DNA from: Streptosporangium carneum
GTDB lineage: Bacteria; Actinomycetota; Actinomycetes; Streptosporangiales; Streptosporangiaceae
DNA length: 64,000 bases
NCBI RefSeq assembly: GCF_027922005.1
Contig: NZ_BSEV01000017.1
Location: forward strand, 124,001 to 188,000
Direction of reading: 5' to 3'
The position numbers and the translations under genes are program-made. Shown here piece after piece: positions 1-8,033 of this stretch. Each line of letters begins with the position of its first letter. Position 1 is the first letter of the stretch. Under the pieces are notes generated by a model that saw nothing but the letters and a program-made list of their open reading frames with translations, had not been told where the DNA came from and did no database searches.

Positions 1-1883
1 CGGTCGGCGGAGCCGTGGTGGAGCTTGGTCGAGCCCATGCTGAGCCGTTCGTTGGACAGCGTCGTGACCGCGAGCCTCCACCCGTGGCCGGGTTCCGCCA
101 CCAGGCACTCGTCCGGCACGAAGACGTCGTCGAGGAAGACCTCGTTGAACTCGGAGAGACCCGTGGCCTGGCGCAGCGGCCGCACGTCCACCCCGGCCGA
201 CCTCATGTCGACCAGGAAGTACGACAGCCCCTGGTGCTTGGGGACGTCGGAGTCGGTCCTGGCCAGGCACACGCCCCAGTCCGCCTCGTGGGCGAGCGAG
301 TTCCAGACCTTCTGCCCGCTGAGCGACCAGCCGCCGGGCACCTTCCGCGCCTTCGTGGACAGGCCGGCCAGGTCCGAACCGGCGCCGGGCTCGCTGAACA
401 GCTGGCACCAGATGACCTCTCCGCGCAGGGTGGGGCCGATGAAGCGCTCCTGCTGGGCGACGGTTCCGTGGACGAGCAGGGTGGGCAGCACCCACTCCCC
501 GATGACGGTCGTGGGCTGGTTCAGGCCGCGGCGCGCGAACTCCTCGCCGATCACGGCCTGTTCCGCCGGGCCCGCGCCCAGGCCGTAGGGGGGCGGGTAG
601 TGCGGTGCCACGAGTCCGGCCTCGGCCAGCAGGGCCCGGCGCGGGCCGCCGCGCCCCATGGCCCAGCCCGAGGAGGTCACCTCGTCCTCGGCGAGCGCGA
701 GGACCTCCTCCAGCGTGTTCCCCACCTGGGTGCGCAGCTCGGCGAGGTCGTCCTCGCCGACGAAGGAGAAGTCGCGCCTCCCCTTCAGCGCCGCCTCGCC
801 CAGCCGGGTCGCCCACCCTTCCTCCGCGCCCGCGGCGGAGGCGACGCTGATCGCGCGCCGCCAGTAGAGATGGGCGTCGTGTTCCCAGGTGAACCCGATC
901 CCGCCGAGCACGGTGACGCACTCCAGGGCGGTGTCGACCGCCAGCGGCAGCGCGGTGAGCGCGGCCTGCGCCGCGGCCAGTTCCTGCTGGAGCGGCGGCT
1001 GGCCCGCGGCCCTGGCGGCGTCCCAGGCCGCCGCGCAGGCGATCTCCGATCGGACCAGCATCATCGCGGCCTTGTGCTGCACGGCCTGGAAGGCGCCCAC
1101 GGGGCGGCCGAACTGCACGCGGTTCCTGGCGTGCTCGACCGCGGTGTCGAGACACCAGTCCGTGATCCCGCTCGCCTCCGCGGCGAGCAGGGCGTTGACG
1201 GTGAGGTCCACGCGGGCGGGCGTGAGCCCCCGGAGCGTCCGCTCCTCCTCCACCCGGTGCGCGTCGAGTCCGAGGCGGCCGACCGAGCGGGTCAGATCGG
1301 TCCCGTCTGCGGCGTCGACCGCCGCCGAGGGGCCCTCGGCCAGCCGGAACCACAACGACTCGCCCGGGCGGCCCTCGACGTCGGCGCGCGCGATCACGAT
1401 CTCGGCGCCCGGAAGTCCCAGCACGGGCCCCGTGGTCCCGCTGACGGTCCACCCGTCGCCGCTCCGCGCCGCGCTGAGGCCCCGGCCCGCCACGAGGGCG
1501 CCGGTCGCCCCCTCGGCGAAGGCGGTCAGCAGTTCACCCGCCGGATTCCGGGAGCCGCGACCGGCCTCGCCGTCCGTCCCGGCTGAGGCGACCACGGCGC
1601 TGGCGAGCACCGTCGGCAGGTACGGGCCGGGGAACAGCGCCTTTCCCAGCTGTTCGACCACCACGGCCAGTTCGGGCAGGCCCGCCCCGCCGCCGCCGTA
1701 CTCCTCCGGCAGGTGCAGGCAGTGCAGGCCCAGAGGCAGCAGGGCGTCCCAGGAGTCAGGTCGGCCCCCTGCCGCGTACTCGGCGAACCGCGCTCGGGTC
1801 GCCTCGACCGGAGCGGTACGGCGCGCGAACGCCGCCACGCTCGCGGCGAGATCGCGGTGCTCGTCGTTCAAGGGGAGAGGCAC
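1..1883 (-). CDS. Two-domain (fused) acyl-CoA dehydrogenase, FadE34 type, 3' end outside window
   Basis: Flavin-dependent alpha,beta-dehydrogenation of an acyl-CoA, probably a bulky steroid-like side-chain CoA. About 627 residues are visible and the C-terminus lies beyond the left edge. The first acyl-CoA dehydrogenase unit (about residues 1-370) has the late-domain signature QFGRPVGAFQAVQHKAAMM and LGGIGFTWEHDAHLYWRRA. A second unit follows (from about 400) with FAD/substrate motifs LFSEPGAGSDLAGL and GQKVWNSLAHEAD. Two fused units in one chain are typical of FadE34-like enzymes of about 700-740 residues; most other actinobacterial steroid dehydrogenases are separate alpha and beta chains. 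The GTG start at 1883 has GAGGA about eight bases upstream. It is the last visible gene of the operon, 45 bp after the thiolase. Substrate is inferred from neighbours. Confidence 0.85.
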   Translation of the reverse strand, partial: MPLPLNDEHRDLAASVAAFARRTAPVEATRARFAEYAAGGRPDSWDALLPLGLHCLHLPEEYGGGGAGLPELAVVVEQLGKALFPGPYLPTVLASAVVASAGTDGEAGRGSRNPAGELLTAFAEGATGALVAGRGLSAARSGDGWTVSGTTGPVLGLPGAEIVIARADVEGRPGESLWFRLAEGPSAAVDAADGTDLTRSVGRLGLDAHRVEEERTLRGLTPARVDLTVNALLAAEASGITDWCLDTAVEHARNRVQFGRPVGAFQAVQHKAAMMLVRSEIACAAAWDAARAAGQPPLQQELAAAQAALTALPLAVDTALECVTVLGGIGFTWEHDAHLYWRRAISVASAAGAEEGWATRLGEAALKGRRDFSFVGEDDLAELRTQVGNTLEEVLALAEDEVTSSGWAMGRGGPRRALLAEAGLVAPHYPPPYGLGAGPAEQAVIGEEFARRGLNQPTTVIGEWVLPTLLVHGTVAQQERFIGPTLRGEVIWCQLFSEPGAGSDLAGLSTKARKVPGGWSLSGQKVWNSLAHEADWGVCLARTDSDVPKHQGLSYFLVDMRSAGVDVRPLRQATGLSEFNEVFLDDVFVPDECLVAEPGHGWRLAVTTLSNERLSMGSTKLHHGSAD

Positions 1884-1928
1884 AGGTCATTCCTCGTCGT
1901 GGAAGGTGCGGTGATGGTCCGGCGTCCG

Positions 1929-3071
1929 TCAGAGCCGTTCGAGGATCAGGCAGGTGGTCGCGGCCGAGGCGCAGATGGCGATCATCGCGGTCTGCCGGTC
2001 GCGGCGTTCGAGCTCGTCGAGGGCGGTCGCGATCAGCCTGATCCCGGTCGCGCCCGCGGGGTGGCCGAGCGCGATGGCGCCGCCGTTGACGTTCAGGAGT
2101 TCCTCGTCGACGTCGTGGGCCCGGGCGAACGACATCGGCACCGAGGCGAACGCCTCGTTGACCTCGAAGAGGTCGATGTCGCCGATCGTCATCCCGGTCC
2201 GCTTCAGCACTCTCGAGGCGGCGGCCACGGGGCCGTCGAGCATGAACTCGGTGTCTCCCCCGATCACGCACTGGCCCAGGATGCGGGCCCTCGGGACGAC
2301 GCCGAGCGAGCGGGCGCGCTCCCGCGACATCAGGACGGCGGCGCTCGCGCCGTCGGACACCTGGGATGACGTGCCCGCGGTGTGCAGGCCGTCCTCCTTC
2401 GTCGGTTTGAGCCTGCCCAGCGCCTCCATGCCGGTCTCCCTGAGCCCCTGGTCACGGTCGACGACCTGGGCGTCCGCCCCGTCCTCGCCCGGCACGGAGA
2501 CGGGGATGATCTGGGAGTCGAAACGGCGCGCGTCCCAGGCCCGCCGGGCCCGCTCCTGCGAGCGCAGGCCGAACGCGTCGAGGTCCTGGCGGGTGAGCCC
2601 ACGCCGGCGGGCGATCCGGTCGGCCGCGGTGTACTGGTCCGGCATGTCCACCGACCAGTCGGCCGGGCGCGGAGTCCCCAGGCCCAGACCCACCTTGGCG
2701 GTGAGCGGCACCCGCGACATCAGCTCGACGCCGCAGGCGACGCCGACGTCGAGCGTGCCCATGGCGATCTGCCCGGCGAGCAGCAGCACCGCCTGCGCGG
2801 CCGTTCCGCACTGGGCGTCGACGGTCGTCGCGCCGGTGTCCGTCGGCAGGCCCGCGTGCACCCAGGCGGTGCGGGCGATGTTCCCGAACTGCTCGCCGAT
2901 GGGCGTGACACACCCGCCGATCACCTGCTCCACGAGCTCGGGGTCCAGATCCAGCCGATCCAGCACCCCGCGTTGGGCGCGGCCGAGAAGGTCGGCGGCG
3001 TGCACTCCGGAGAGCCAGCCGTTCCTGCGTCCGAACGGCGTGCGCGCCGCGTCAACGATGACCGGTTCCAT
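1929..3071 (-). CDS. Thiolase (acetyl-CoA acyltransferase, FadA5/FadA6-like)
   Basis: Thiolytic cleavage of a 3-oxoacyl-CoA, 380 residues, the normal thiolase length. The nucleophilic cysteine is in VDAQCGTAAQAV, the NEAF motif is present, and the active-site histidine is in GGAIALGHPAGATG. The C-terminal motif is odd: most thiolases have C-x-G-G-G-x-G, but here the cysteine is kept and the glycines are replaced (AICASAATTC). This could alter the oxyanion loop or favour a bulky substrate. I chose the ATG at 3071 because AAGGAG sits eight bases upstream; a second ATG at 3089 would add six residues. Either start overlaps the end of the upstream SDR gene, so the two are translationally coupled. 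Confidence 0.85.
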   Translation of the reverse strand: MEPVIVDAARTPFGRRNGWLSGVHAADLLGRAQRGVLDRLDLDPELVEQVIGGCVTPIGEQFGNIARTAWVHAGLPTDTGATTVDAQCGTAAQAVLLLAGQIAMGTLDVGVACGVELMSRVPLTAKVGLGLGTPRPADWSVDMPDQYTAADRIARRRGLTRQDLDAFGLRSQERARRAWDARRFDSQIIPVSVPGEDGADAQVVDRDQGLRETGMEALGRLKPTKEDGLHTAGTSSQVSDGASAAVLMSRERARSLGVVPRARILGQCVIGGDTEFMLDGPVAAASRVLKRTGMTIGDIDLFEVNEAFASVPMSFARAHDVDEELLNVNGGAIALGHPAGATGIRLIATALDELERRDRQTAMIAICASAATTCLILERL

Positions 3072-3915
3072 CGGCCTGCTCCTTTCCATCGAGACCTCTC
3101 ACGTCGATTCCCCACTCCTTGATCAGGTCGAGGCTCACGAAGCTGCGGCCGGTGACGTCCTCGGCGCAGTCGCACAGCGCGACGACCGCCTCGACCATCT
3201 CGGCCATGGACTCCACCTGGTCGGGCCGGATCGTGTCGCCGACGAGCGCGGCGGCGCCCTCGCTGAGGACGGCGGCGCGCGGCTCGACGGTGTTCACCCG
3301 GATTCCGCTGCCGTGGAGCTCGGCGCCCAGTCCGTTGTTGATCCGGTTGAGCGCCGCCTTGGAGGCGGCGTAGACCGCGAGCGACGTCCCCGGCGGGACC
3401 AGCTGGAACGGAGGTCCCTGCCGCGGCCGGGCGCTGGCACTGGAGACGTTGACGATCCAGCCCGCGCCGCGGGCGCGCATTCCCGGGATGACGCTCTGCA
3501 TCAGGTCGAGGGGCGCGTGCACGTTGGCCTCGAACACCACCTTCCGCCTGTGCAGCGGGAAGTCCTCCAGCGGCTGGTAGATCGCCGCCGCGGCGTTGTT
3601 GACCAGGATGTCGATCGGCCCGCCGAGCAGTTCGGCCGCGGTGGGGACGACGTCCCGCCGCGCGTCCTCGTCCGTGAGGTCGGCGACGACCGTCTCGACC
3701 CTGGCGCCGTGTTCCGCGAGACGCTCCGCGGTCTGCTCCAGGCTTCCCGCCAGGCGGTCGTGCCGGGACAGGGTACGGGCCGTGATCACCACGTCCGCCC
3801 CTTCCGCGGCGAGCCGTTCGGCGATGCCGGCGCCGATGCCCCGGCTGGCCCCGGTCACCAGCGCCCTGCGTCCCTCGAATCGTTTCGTCCCCGTTGTCAG
3901 GGCTGTCACTTCCAT
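3052..3915 (-). CDS. SDR-family NAD(P)-dependent oxidoreductase
   Basis: Short-chain dehydrogenase of 287 residues. The Rossmann motif TGASRGIG lies near residue 20, NNAAA near 110, a catalytic serine in NVSSASA, and YAASK is the catalytic Tyr-Lys pair. In this operon it most likely oxidises a 3-hydroxyacyl-CoA (HSD/hydroxyacyl-CoA dehydrogenase role) or a ring hydroxyl; the sequence alone does not decide. The ATG at 3915 overlaps the stop of the DegT-family gene by ten bases (a GTG at 3909 is also possible), and its 3' end overlaps the thiolase start, so it belongs to the same transcript. Confidence 0.85.
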   Translation of the reverse strand: MEVTALTTGTKRFEGRRALVTGASRGIGAGIAERLAAEGADVVITARTLSRHDRLAGSLEQTAERLAEHGARVETVVADLTDEDARRDVVPTAAELLGGPIDILVNNAAAAIYQPLEDFPLHRRKVVFEANVHAPLDLMQSVIPGMRARGAGWIVNVSSASARPRQGPPFQLVPPGTSLAVYAASKAALNRINNGLGAELHGSGIRVNTVEPRAAVLSEGAAALVGDTIRPDQVESMAEMVEAVVALCDCAEDVTGRSFVSLDLIKEWGIDVRGLDGKEQADGTGHR

Positions 3916-5114
3916 GCCGCCGCGAACCGGTGGATGCTGTCGGTGATCCGCCTGACCTCGGCGTCGCTGAGGCCGTGGCTCATGCCGAGGGTCATGCCGC
4001 GTTCGAAGACCGCGTCGGCGCAGGGCAGCCCCTCCTCGGGCTGGCGGAACTCGACGCCGGCCATCATCGGGTGCCGGGTCACGTTGCCGCTCCACACCGT
4101 CCGGGTGTCGATGCCGTCGGCCTCGACGGCCTCCTGCAGGTCGCTGCGGCTGAACGGCGCGTCCTTGTTGATCATCACCGGGTAGCACAGCCAGGCGGTG
4201 TCGAGGTCCGCGGTCTCGCGCGGCACGGTGAAGAACTCGGGGTGGCCGCCGTAGGCGGCCGTGTACGCCGCGAAGATCTCCTTGCGCCGCCTGTAGTTGT
4301 CCTCCAGCTTGTTCAGCTGCTGCACGCCGTAGGCCGCTCCCAGTTCCGACGGCTCGAAGTTCCACGGCAGGACGTCGAAGATGAAGTCGTTGTCGTAGTC
4401 GACGCCGTCGAGGTCCTCGCGGAAGACCCGGCCGGTGCCGGAGGTGCCGAACAGGTTCGGCTCGGACCTGCGGCCCCACCGGCGCAGCAGCAGGGCCCTG
4501 TTGCGAAGCTCGTCGTCGTCGACCATCACCATGCCGCCCGTGCCCGCGCAGGTGATGATGTGCGCCATCGAGAAGCTTGTGACGCTGATGTCGGCGCGGG
4601 CGCCCGTGGGCGTGCCCCGCAGGGTGGGGCCCAGGGCGTCGCAGGAGTCCTCGATCACCTTCAGGCCGTGCCGGTCGGCGATCTCGCGCACGGCGTCCCA
4701 GTCGGGGGCGTTGCCGGCCAGGTTCGGCAGCAGGATCGCCCCGGTCCTTTCCGTGACCATCGCCTCGATCTTGGTCACGTCCACGTTGTAGGTGTCCGGT
4801 TCGACGTCGACGAAGACCGGCACCAGTCCCGCGCGGACGATCGGCGCGACGTCGGTGGAGAAGGTGAGCGGCGAGGTGATCACCTCGCTGCCGGCCGGGA
4901 GGCCGAGCAGTTCGACGGCCAGGTAGAGCGCGGAGGATCCCGAGTTGCACATGACGCCCAGCGCCTTGCCGCTGAGGGCGGGGACGCGCGTCTCCATCTC
5001 GTTGACGTGCCGCCCGATCCGCAGGCCTTGGTGCCCGCTGCGCAGCACGTCGAGGACGGCCTGGATCTCCTCTTCTCCGTGCACCGCCCGGGCGTAGGTG
5101 ATTCGTTCGGTCAT
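3906..5114 (-). CDS. DegT/DnrJ/EryC1-family PLP/PMP enzyme, ColD/RfbH-like with His for catalytic Lys
   Basis: Fold-type I PLP-family protein of 402 residues. Sugar aminotransferases of this family have S-F-x-x-x-K, with lysine forming the internal aldimine. This protein reads SFSMAHIITCAGTGG, with histidine at the lysine position. The same exchange is known in the PMP-dependent 3-dehydratases E1/RfbH and ColD, which remove a hydroxyl group beside a ketone. The C-terminal part (TVWSGNVTRHPMM) also resembles ColD. The extra cysteines of the E1 iron-sulfur site are not seen, so it is closer to ColD. ColD/E1 have E-G-G after the histidine; here it is T-G-G. It is embedded in a beta-oxidation operon, 40 bp after the aldolase-like gene and overlapping the SDR. 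Its true substrate is unknown; a deoxygenation step on a hydroxylated CoA intermediate is inference. Confidence 0.8.
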   Translation of the reverse strand: MTERITYARAVHGEEEIQAVLDVLRSGHQGLRIGRHVNEMETRVPALSGKALGVMCNSGSSALYLAVELLGLPAGSEVITSPLTFSTDVAPIVRAGLVPVFVDVEPDTYNVDVTKIEAMVTERTGAILLPNLAGNAPDWDAVREIADRHGLKVIEDSCDALGPTLRGTPTGARADISVTSFSMAHIITCAGTGGMVMVDDDELRNRALLLRRWGRRSEPNLFGTSGTGRVFREDLDGVDYDNDFIFDVLPWNFEPSELGAAYGVQQLNKLEDNYRRRKEIFAAYTAAYGGHPEFFTVPRETADLDTAWLCYPVMINKDAPFSRSDLQEAVEADGIDTRTVWSGNVTRHPMMAGVEFRQPEEGLPCADAVFERGMTLGMSHGLSDAEVRRITDSIHRFAAAWK

Positions 5115-5153
5115 CGTGACTCCTTGGTTCGGGGGGTGTCCTGCGTGGTCTGG

Positions 5154-6338
5154 TCAGCCGTCGGCGCCGAGCACGAGCGCGCTGTGCGGCACGGGCGATC
5201 CGCCGGTCACGAGAACGTTCTCGATCGGCTTGGCCGGCTGGTTCGTCGAGGTGCCGCGGATCAGGCGCACGCCCTCGGCGATCCCGTTGACTCCGTGGAT
5301 GTAGCCCTCGCCGAGCTGTCCGCCGTGCGTGTTGACGGGCAGCCTGCCGTCGACCTCGAGGTTGCCGTCGGCGACGAAGTCCTTCGCCTCACCGAGGCCG
5401 CAGAAGCCGTACTCCTCCAGCTGGAGCAGGACCATCGGGGTGAACGCGTCGTAGAGCACGGCCGCGTCGATCTCCGCGGGCCCGAGGCCGGCCTGACGCC
5501 ACAACTGGTCGGCGACCAGGTTGACCTCGGGCAGCCTGTCGATGTCGTCGCGGTAGTAGCTGCTCATCGAGATCTGCTGCGGGCCGACGCCCTGGGCGGC
5601 CGCCCTGATCACGGCGGGCGGGTTGGGCAGGTCGCGGGCCCGCTCGGTGCTCACGATGACCAGCGCCTGCCCGCCGTCGCTCTCCTGGCAGCAGTCGAGC
5701 AGGCGCAGCGGCTCGGCGATCCAGCGGGAGTTCTGGTGGTCCTCCAAGGTGATGGGACGCCCGTAGAACCACGCCTTGGGGTTGTTGGCGGCGTGCTTGC
5801 GCGAGAGTACCGAGATCCGCCCGAAGTCCTCGCTGGTGGCGCCGTACTTGTGCATGTACAGCATCGCCAGGAACGCCTCCTGCTGGGCGGGCGTCAGCAG
5901 TCCGTAGGGGTTGATCCAGTTCCGGTACTCCTGGTCGGTGGAGGGGGTGTAGGCGAAGGGCGGCGGACCGGCGCCGAACCGGTGGCCCGAGCGCTCGTTG
6001 AAGGCGCGGTACACCACGACCACGTCCGCGACGCCCGTCGCCACGGCGAGGGCGGCCTGCTGCACCGGGGCGCAGGCGCCGCCGCCGCCATGCGGGATGC
6101 GGCTGAAGAACGAGAGCCGGGGAATGCCCAGCGCGCGGGCGACGGCGATCTCCGGGTTGTTCTCCATGGTGAACAGCGAGAAGCCGTCCACCTCCGCCGC
6201 GTCGACGCCCGCGTCGTCCAGGGCGGCCAGCACGCACTCGCAGGCGAGCTGCCACTCGCTGCGCCCCGAGTCCTTCGAGAACTCGGTCGCGCCGATGCCG
6301 GCGATCGCCGCGGCGCCGGAGAATCCGCCTCCGGTCAT
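5154..6338 (-). CDS. Thiolase-fold lipid-transfer protein / steroid side-chain retro-aldolase (Ltp2-like)
   Basis: Thiolase-superfamily protein of 394 residues, SCP-x/Ltp2 type. It lacks the usual cysteine motifs of degradative thiolases and carries family segments such as FSRIPHGGGGACAPVQQAALAVATG, split here as SFFSRIPHGGGG followed by ACAPVQQAALAVATG, and the C-terminal NTHGGQLGEGYIHGVNG. Known Ltp2 proteins perform retro-aldol cleavage of a 17-hydroxy steroid propionyl-CoA and work as a complex with a DUF35-bearing hydratase. The DUF35 and MaoC genes are directly upstream, which supports that role. The ATG at 6338 overlaps the MaoC stop (ATGA) and is preceded by GGAGACAG. An ordinary lipid carrier or thiolase role cannot be excluded. 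Confidence 0.8.
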   Translation of the reverse strand: MTGGGFSGAAAIAGIGATEFSKDSGRSEWQLACECVLAALDDAGVDAAEVDGFSLFTMENNPEIAVARALGIPRLSFFSRIPHGGGGACAPVQQAALAVATGVADVVVVYRAFNERSGHRFGAGPPPFAYTPSTDQEYRNWINPYGLLTPAQQEAFLAMLYMHKYGATSEDFGRISVLSRKHAANNPKAWFYGRPITLEDHQNSRWIAEPLRLLDCCQESDGGQALVIVSTERARDLPNPPAVIRAAAQGVGPQQISMSSYYRDDIDRLPEVNLVADQLWRQAGLGPAEIDAAVLYDAFTPMVLLQLEEYGFCGLGEAKDFVADGNLEVDGRLPVNTHGGQLGEGYIHGVNGIAEGVRLIRGTSTNQPAKPIENVLVTGGSPVPHSALVLGADG

Positions 6339-6745
6339 GCTCTGTCTCCTTCCGTCCGCGCCACCGTCACGTCGGCGGTCACGTGGACTCCCCGTTCGTT
6401 GCCGCCGGTCACCCGCAGCGTCACGGTCTCCGTGCCGGTCCCGGTGACCTCGCCGGAGAAGCGGAGGGTGTCGCCGGGGAAGGCGGGCACCCCCAGCCGC
6501 AACGAGACCCGGGTGATCCGCGAGTTCGGCCCTGACCAGTCGGTCACATAGCGGTCGACGAAACCGTTGGTCGAGTTGATGCTCAGGAAGATGTCCGGCG
6601 TGCCGCGCCGCTGGGCCTTGCCCGGGTCGTGGTGCACGTCCTCGAAGTCCTGCGAGGCGATGGCGGCCGCCACGATCGTCGTACGGTTCAGGGGCAGGTC
6701 GAGCGTCGGCAGCGCCGTGCCGACCGCGCAGTCGTCCAGGTTCAT
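6335..6745 (-). CDS. MaoC-like hot-dog hydratase (ChsH1-like)
   Basis: A 136-residue single hot-dog domain of the MaoC dehydratase family; the hydratase-2-like segment around residues 30-50 contains FEDVHHDPGKAQ, with the D-x-x-x-x-H pattern of the active site. Such short subunits normally pair with a second MaoC domain to hydrate an enoyl-CoA, as ChsH1 does with ChsH2 in steroid side-chain degradation. It overlaps the DUF35 gene upstream and the Ltp2-like gene downstream, both by ATGA, so stoichiometric co-translation is likely. The partner is probably the hydratase at 7182-7742. Confidence 0.8.
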   Translation of the reverse strand: MNLDDCAVGTALPTLDLPLNRTTIVAAAIASQDFEDVHHDPGKAQRRGTPDIFLSINSTNGFVDRYVTDWSGPNSRITRVSLRLGVPAFPGDTLRFSGEVTGTGTETVTLRVTGGNERGVHVTADVTVARTEGDRA

Positions 6746-7185
6746 CGCTCCTCCTCACGCTTCTCACGGCGGCGGAGCCGGGGCAGGATCTCGCCGTGCG
6801 CGTGCTCGGCGAAGCACACCTCCAGCTCCATGCCGAACTCGAGCTCCTCACGGTCGACGCCGGAGACGTCGGCGACGAGCCGGGTCCCTTCCTCCAGGTC
6901 GACGAGGCCGACGACCAGCGGGTAGTCGAACGCGTCGTCGCGGGGGTGGTGGATGACCGTGTAGCTGTGCAGGGTGCAGCGCCGGCTGGACTCCACCGTG
7001 TCCCAGTCGAAGGACCTGCACTCCGGGCAGGCGGGCGCGGGCGGATGGCGCAGGGTGTGGCAGTCCGCGCACCGCTGGATCTCCAGGCGTCCCTCGCGCG
7101 CCGCCCGGAACCAGAACTCGTTGTCCTGGGTCACCACCAGCCGCGGGACCGCGGTCCGCACGACGCTCCGCGGGGCCTCGCTCAT
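6742..7185 (-). CDS. DUF35 OB-fold protein with zinc ribbon
   Basis: A 147-residue protein with an N-terminal rubredoxin-like zinc ribbon, CADC...CPEC (cysteines near residues 37-55), followed by an OB-fold (SYTVIHHP... YPLVVGLVDLEEG). In steroid degradation the DUF35 region is normally the C-terminal part of ChsH2 and docks the Ltp2 aldolase. Here it is a free-standing gene between two MaoC genes. ATG at 7185 overlaps the upstream hydratase stop (ATGA), and its own stop overlaps the next ATG. The C-terminus is a basic/acidic tail rich in R and E. Confidence 0.85.
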   Translation of the reverse strand: MSEAPRSVVRTAVPRLVVTQDNEFWFRAAREGRLEIQRCADCHTLRHPPAPACPECRSFDWDTVESSRRCTLHSYTVIHHPRDDAFDYPLVVGLVDLEEGTRLVADVSGVDREELEFGMELEVCFAEHAHGEILPRLRRREKREEER

Positions 7186-7742
7186 ACGGCCTCCTCCCTG
7201 GAGTCCGGAGCGAATCTGAGCAGCCGGAACCGCTCCTTCACCAGGAGATCGCCGTCGGAGTTCAGATACTCCTTCAGCAGGGTGACGAAGCACCCCTCTC
7301 CCAGTGCGGTCCTCTTGAACGGCGAGATCGCCTCGATGGTGAAACGCGCGGTGACGTGGTCGCCCGGGTGCAGCTCCCGGAGGTATTCCTGCTCCACGTT
7401 GGTCGCGACCACGGACGTGTAGCCCGCTTCGTCGAGCATGTTCATCAGCCGCGAGTACGCGAAGTCCTCGACGGCTCCTTCGGCCCGCAGCCGCTGGACC
7501 TCCCGGTGTCTGCGGTAGCCTGCCATCACCCACGTCGAGACCATCGCGGGCGGGCAGACGACGTCCGGCCTGCCGGTGGCCCTGGCGGCCTCCCGGTCCA
7601 CGTACACCGGGTTGTGGTCGTCGTGCGCCTCCACCCAGTTACGGATCATCGCTTCGTTGACGGCGTATCTCGCGACTCGCGGTGGCTCGGCGACACTGCC
7701 GACGAACCGGCCGAGCTCCGCTTCGAGACTCTGGACGGGCAC
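7182..7742 (-). CDS. MaoC-family N-terminal dehydratase domain protein (ChsH2 hydratase half)
   Basis: First gene of the operon, about 186 residues. It matches the FAS1-like/MaoC N-terminal dehydratase domain: WVEAHDDHNPVYVDREAA, then PPAMVSTWVM, and a C-terminal beta-rich part ending in FRLLRFAP. In typical ChsH2 this domain is followed by DUF35 in the same chain; here a stop codon separates the two, coupled by ATGA. Start is uncertain: GTG at 7742 has AAGGGG six bases upstream and is preferred; GTG at 7748 is also in frame. The KstR2-like box lies only 18 bp upstream of the start, so binding there would block transcription of the whole operon. Confidence 0.75.
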   Translation of the reverse strand: MPVQSLEAELGRFVGSVAEPPRVARYAVNEAMIRNWVEAHDDHNPVYVDREAARATGRPDVVCPPAMVSTWVMAGYRRHREVQRLRAEGAVEDFAYSRLMNMLDEAGYTSVVATNVEQEYLRELHPGDHVTARFTIEAISPFKRTALGEGCFVTLLKEYLNSDGDLLVKERFRLLRFAPDSREEAV

Positions 7743-7759
7743 CTTCACCCCTTCACTTG

Positions 7760-7773
7760 AGCAAGCGCTTGAT
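7760..7773. promoter_or_regulatory. KstR2-like operator
   Basis: The 14-mer AGCAAGCGCTTGAT matches the published KstR2 consensus AnCAAGnnCTTGnT at every fixed position and contains a perfect ten-base palindrome. It lies just before the first gene of the catabolic operon and in the region shared with the divergent KstR2-like TetR gene. Function is inferred from motif and position. Confidence 0.7.
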
Positions 7774-7800
7774 CCGGGATGGTAACACCGGCCGACGAGG

Positions 7801-7821
7801 GTGGGACAAGACCTGTCCCAC
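7801..7821. promoter_or_regulatory. Perfect inverted repeat in the divergent promoter region
   Basis: Arms GTGGGACA and TGTCCCAC separated by five bases. It lies about 30 bp from the KstR2-like box, between the two divergent genes. It may be a second operator or part of a transcript leader; no known family motif is recognised. Confidence 0.4.
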
Positions 7822-8033
7822 TGAGTGAGCGCGACCGCGGGACCCGCGGGAACCGCTCTGGCGTCAGGGACCGTCACGGTCTACGGTGACCACATCGCGC
7901 GGCGCCCTCCCACGGCGCGGCCTCGGCGCGACCGGGAAGGCGGCGCGCCGGATCCGGAGGACCACGGACACACGGCGGCGGTCCGCCCGCCCCCGGGGAC
8001 CGGCGTCCCGCACGTCCACGGCTCCTCTACGCT

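Noticed and set aside
15-1586. Long plus-strand open frame opposite the acyl-CoA dehydrogenase
   Set aside because: Arg/Gly/His-rich with no recognisable family; a shadow of the minus-strand gene created by high third-position GC.
3894-6551. 885-residue plus-strand open frame
   Set aside because: Entirely antisense to the DegT-family and Ltp2-like genes, which have clear catalytic motifs; composition is not protein-like.
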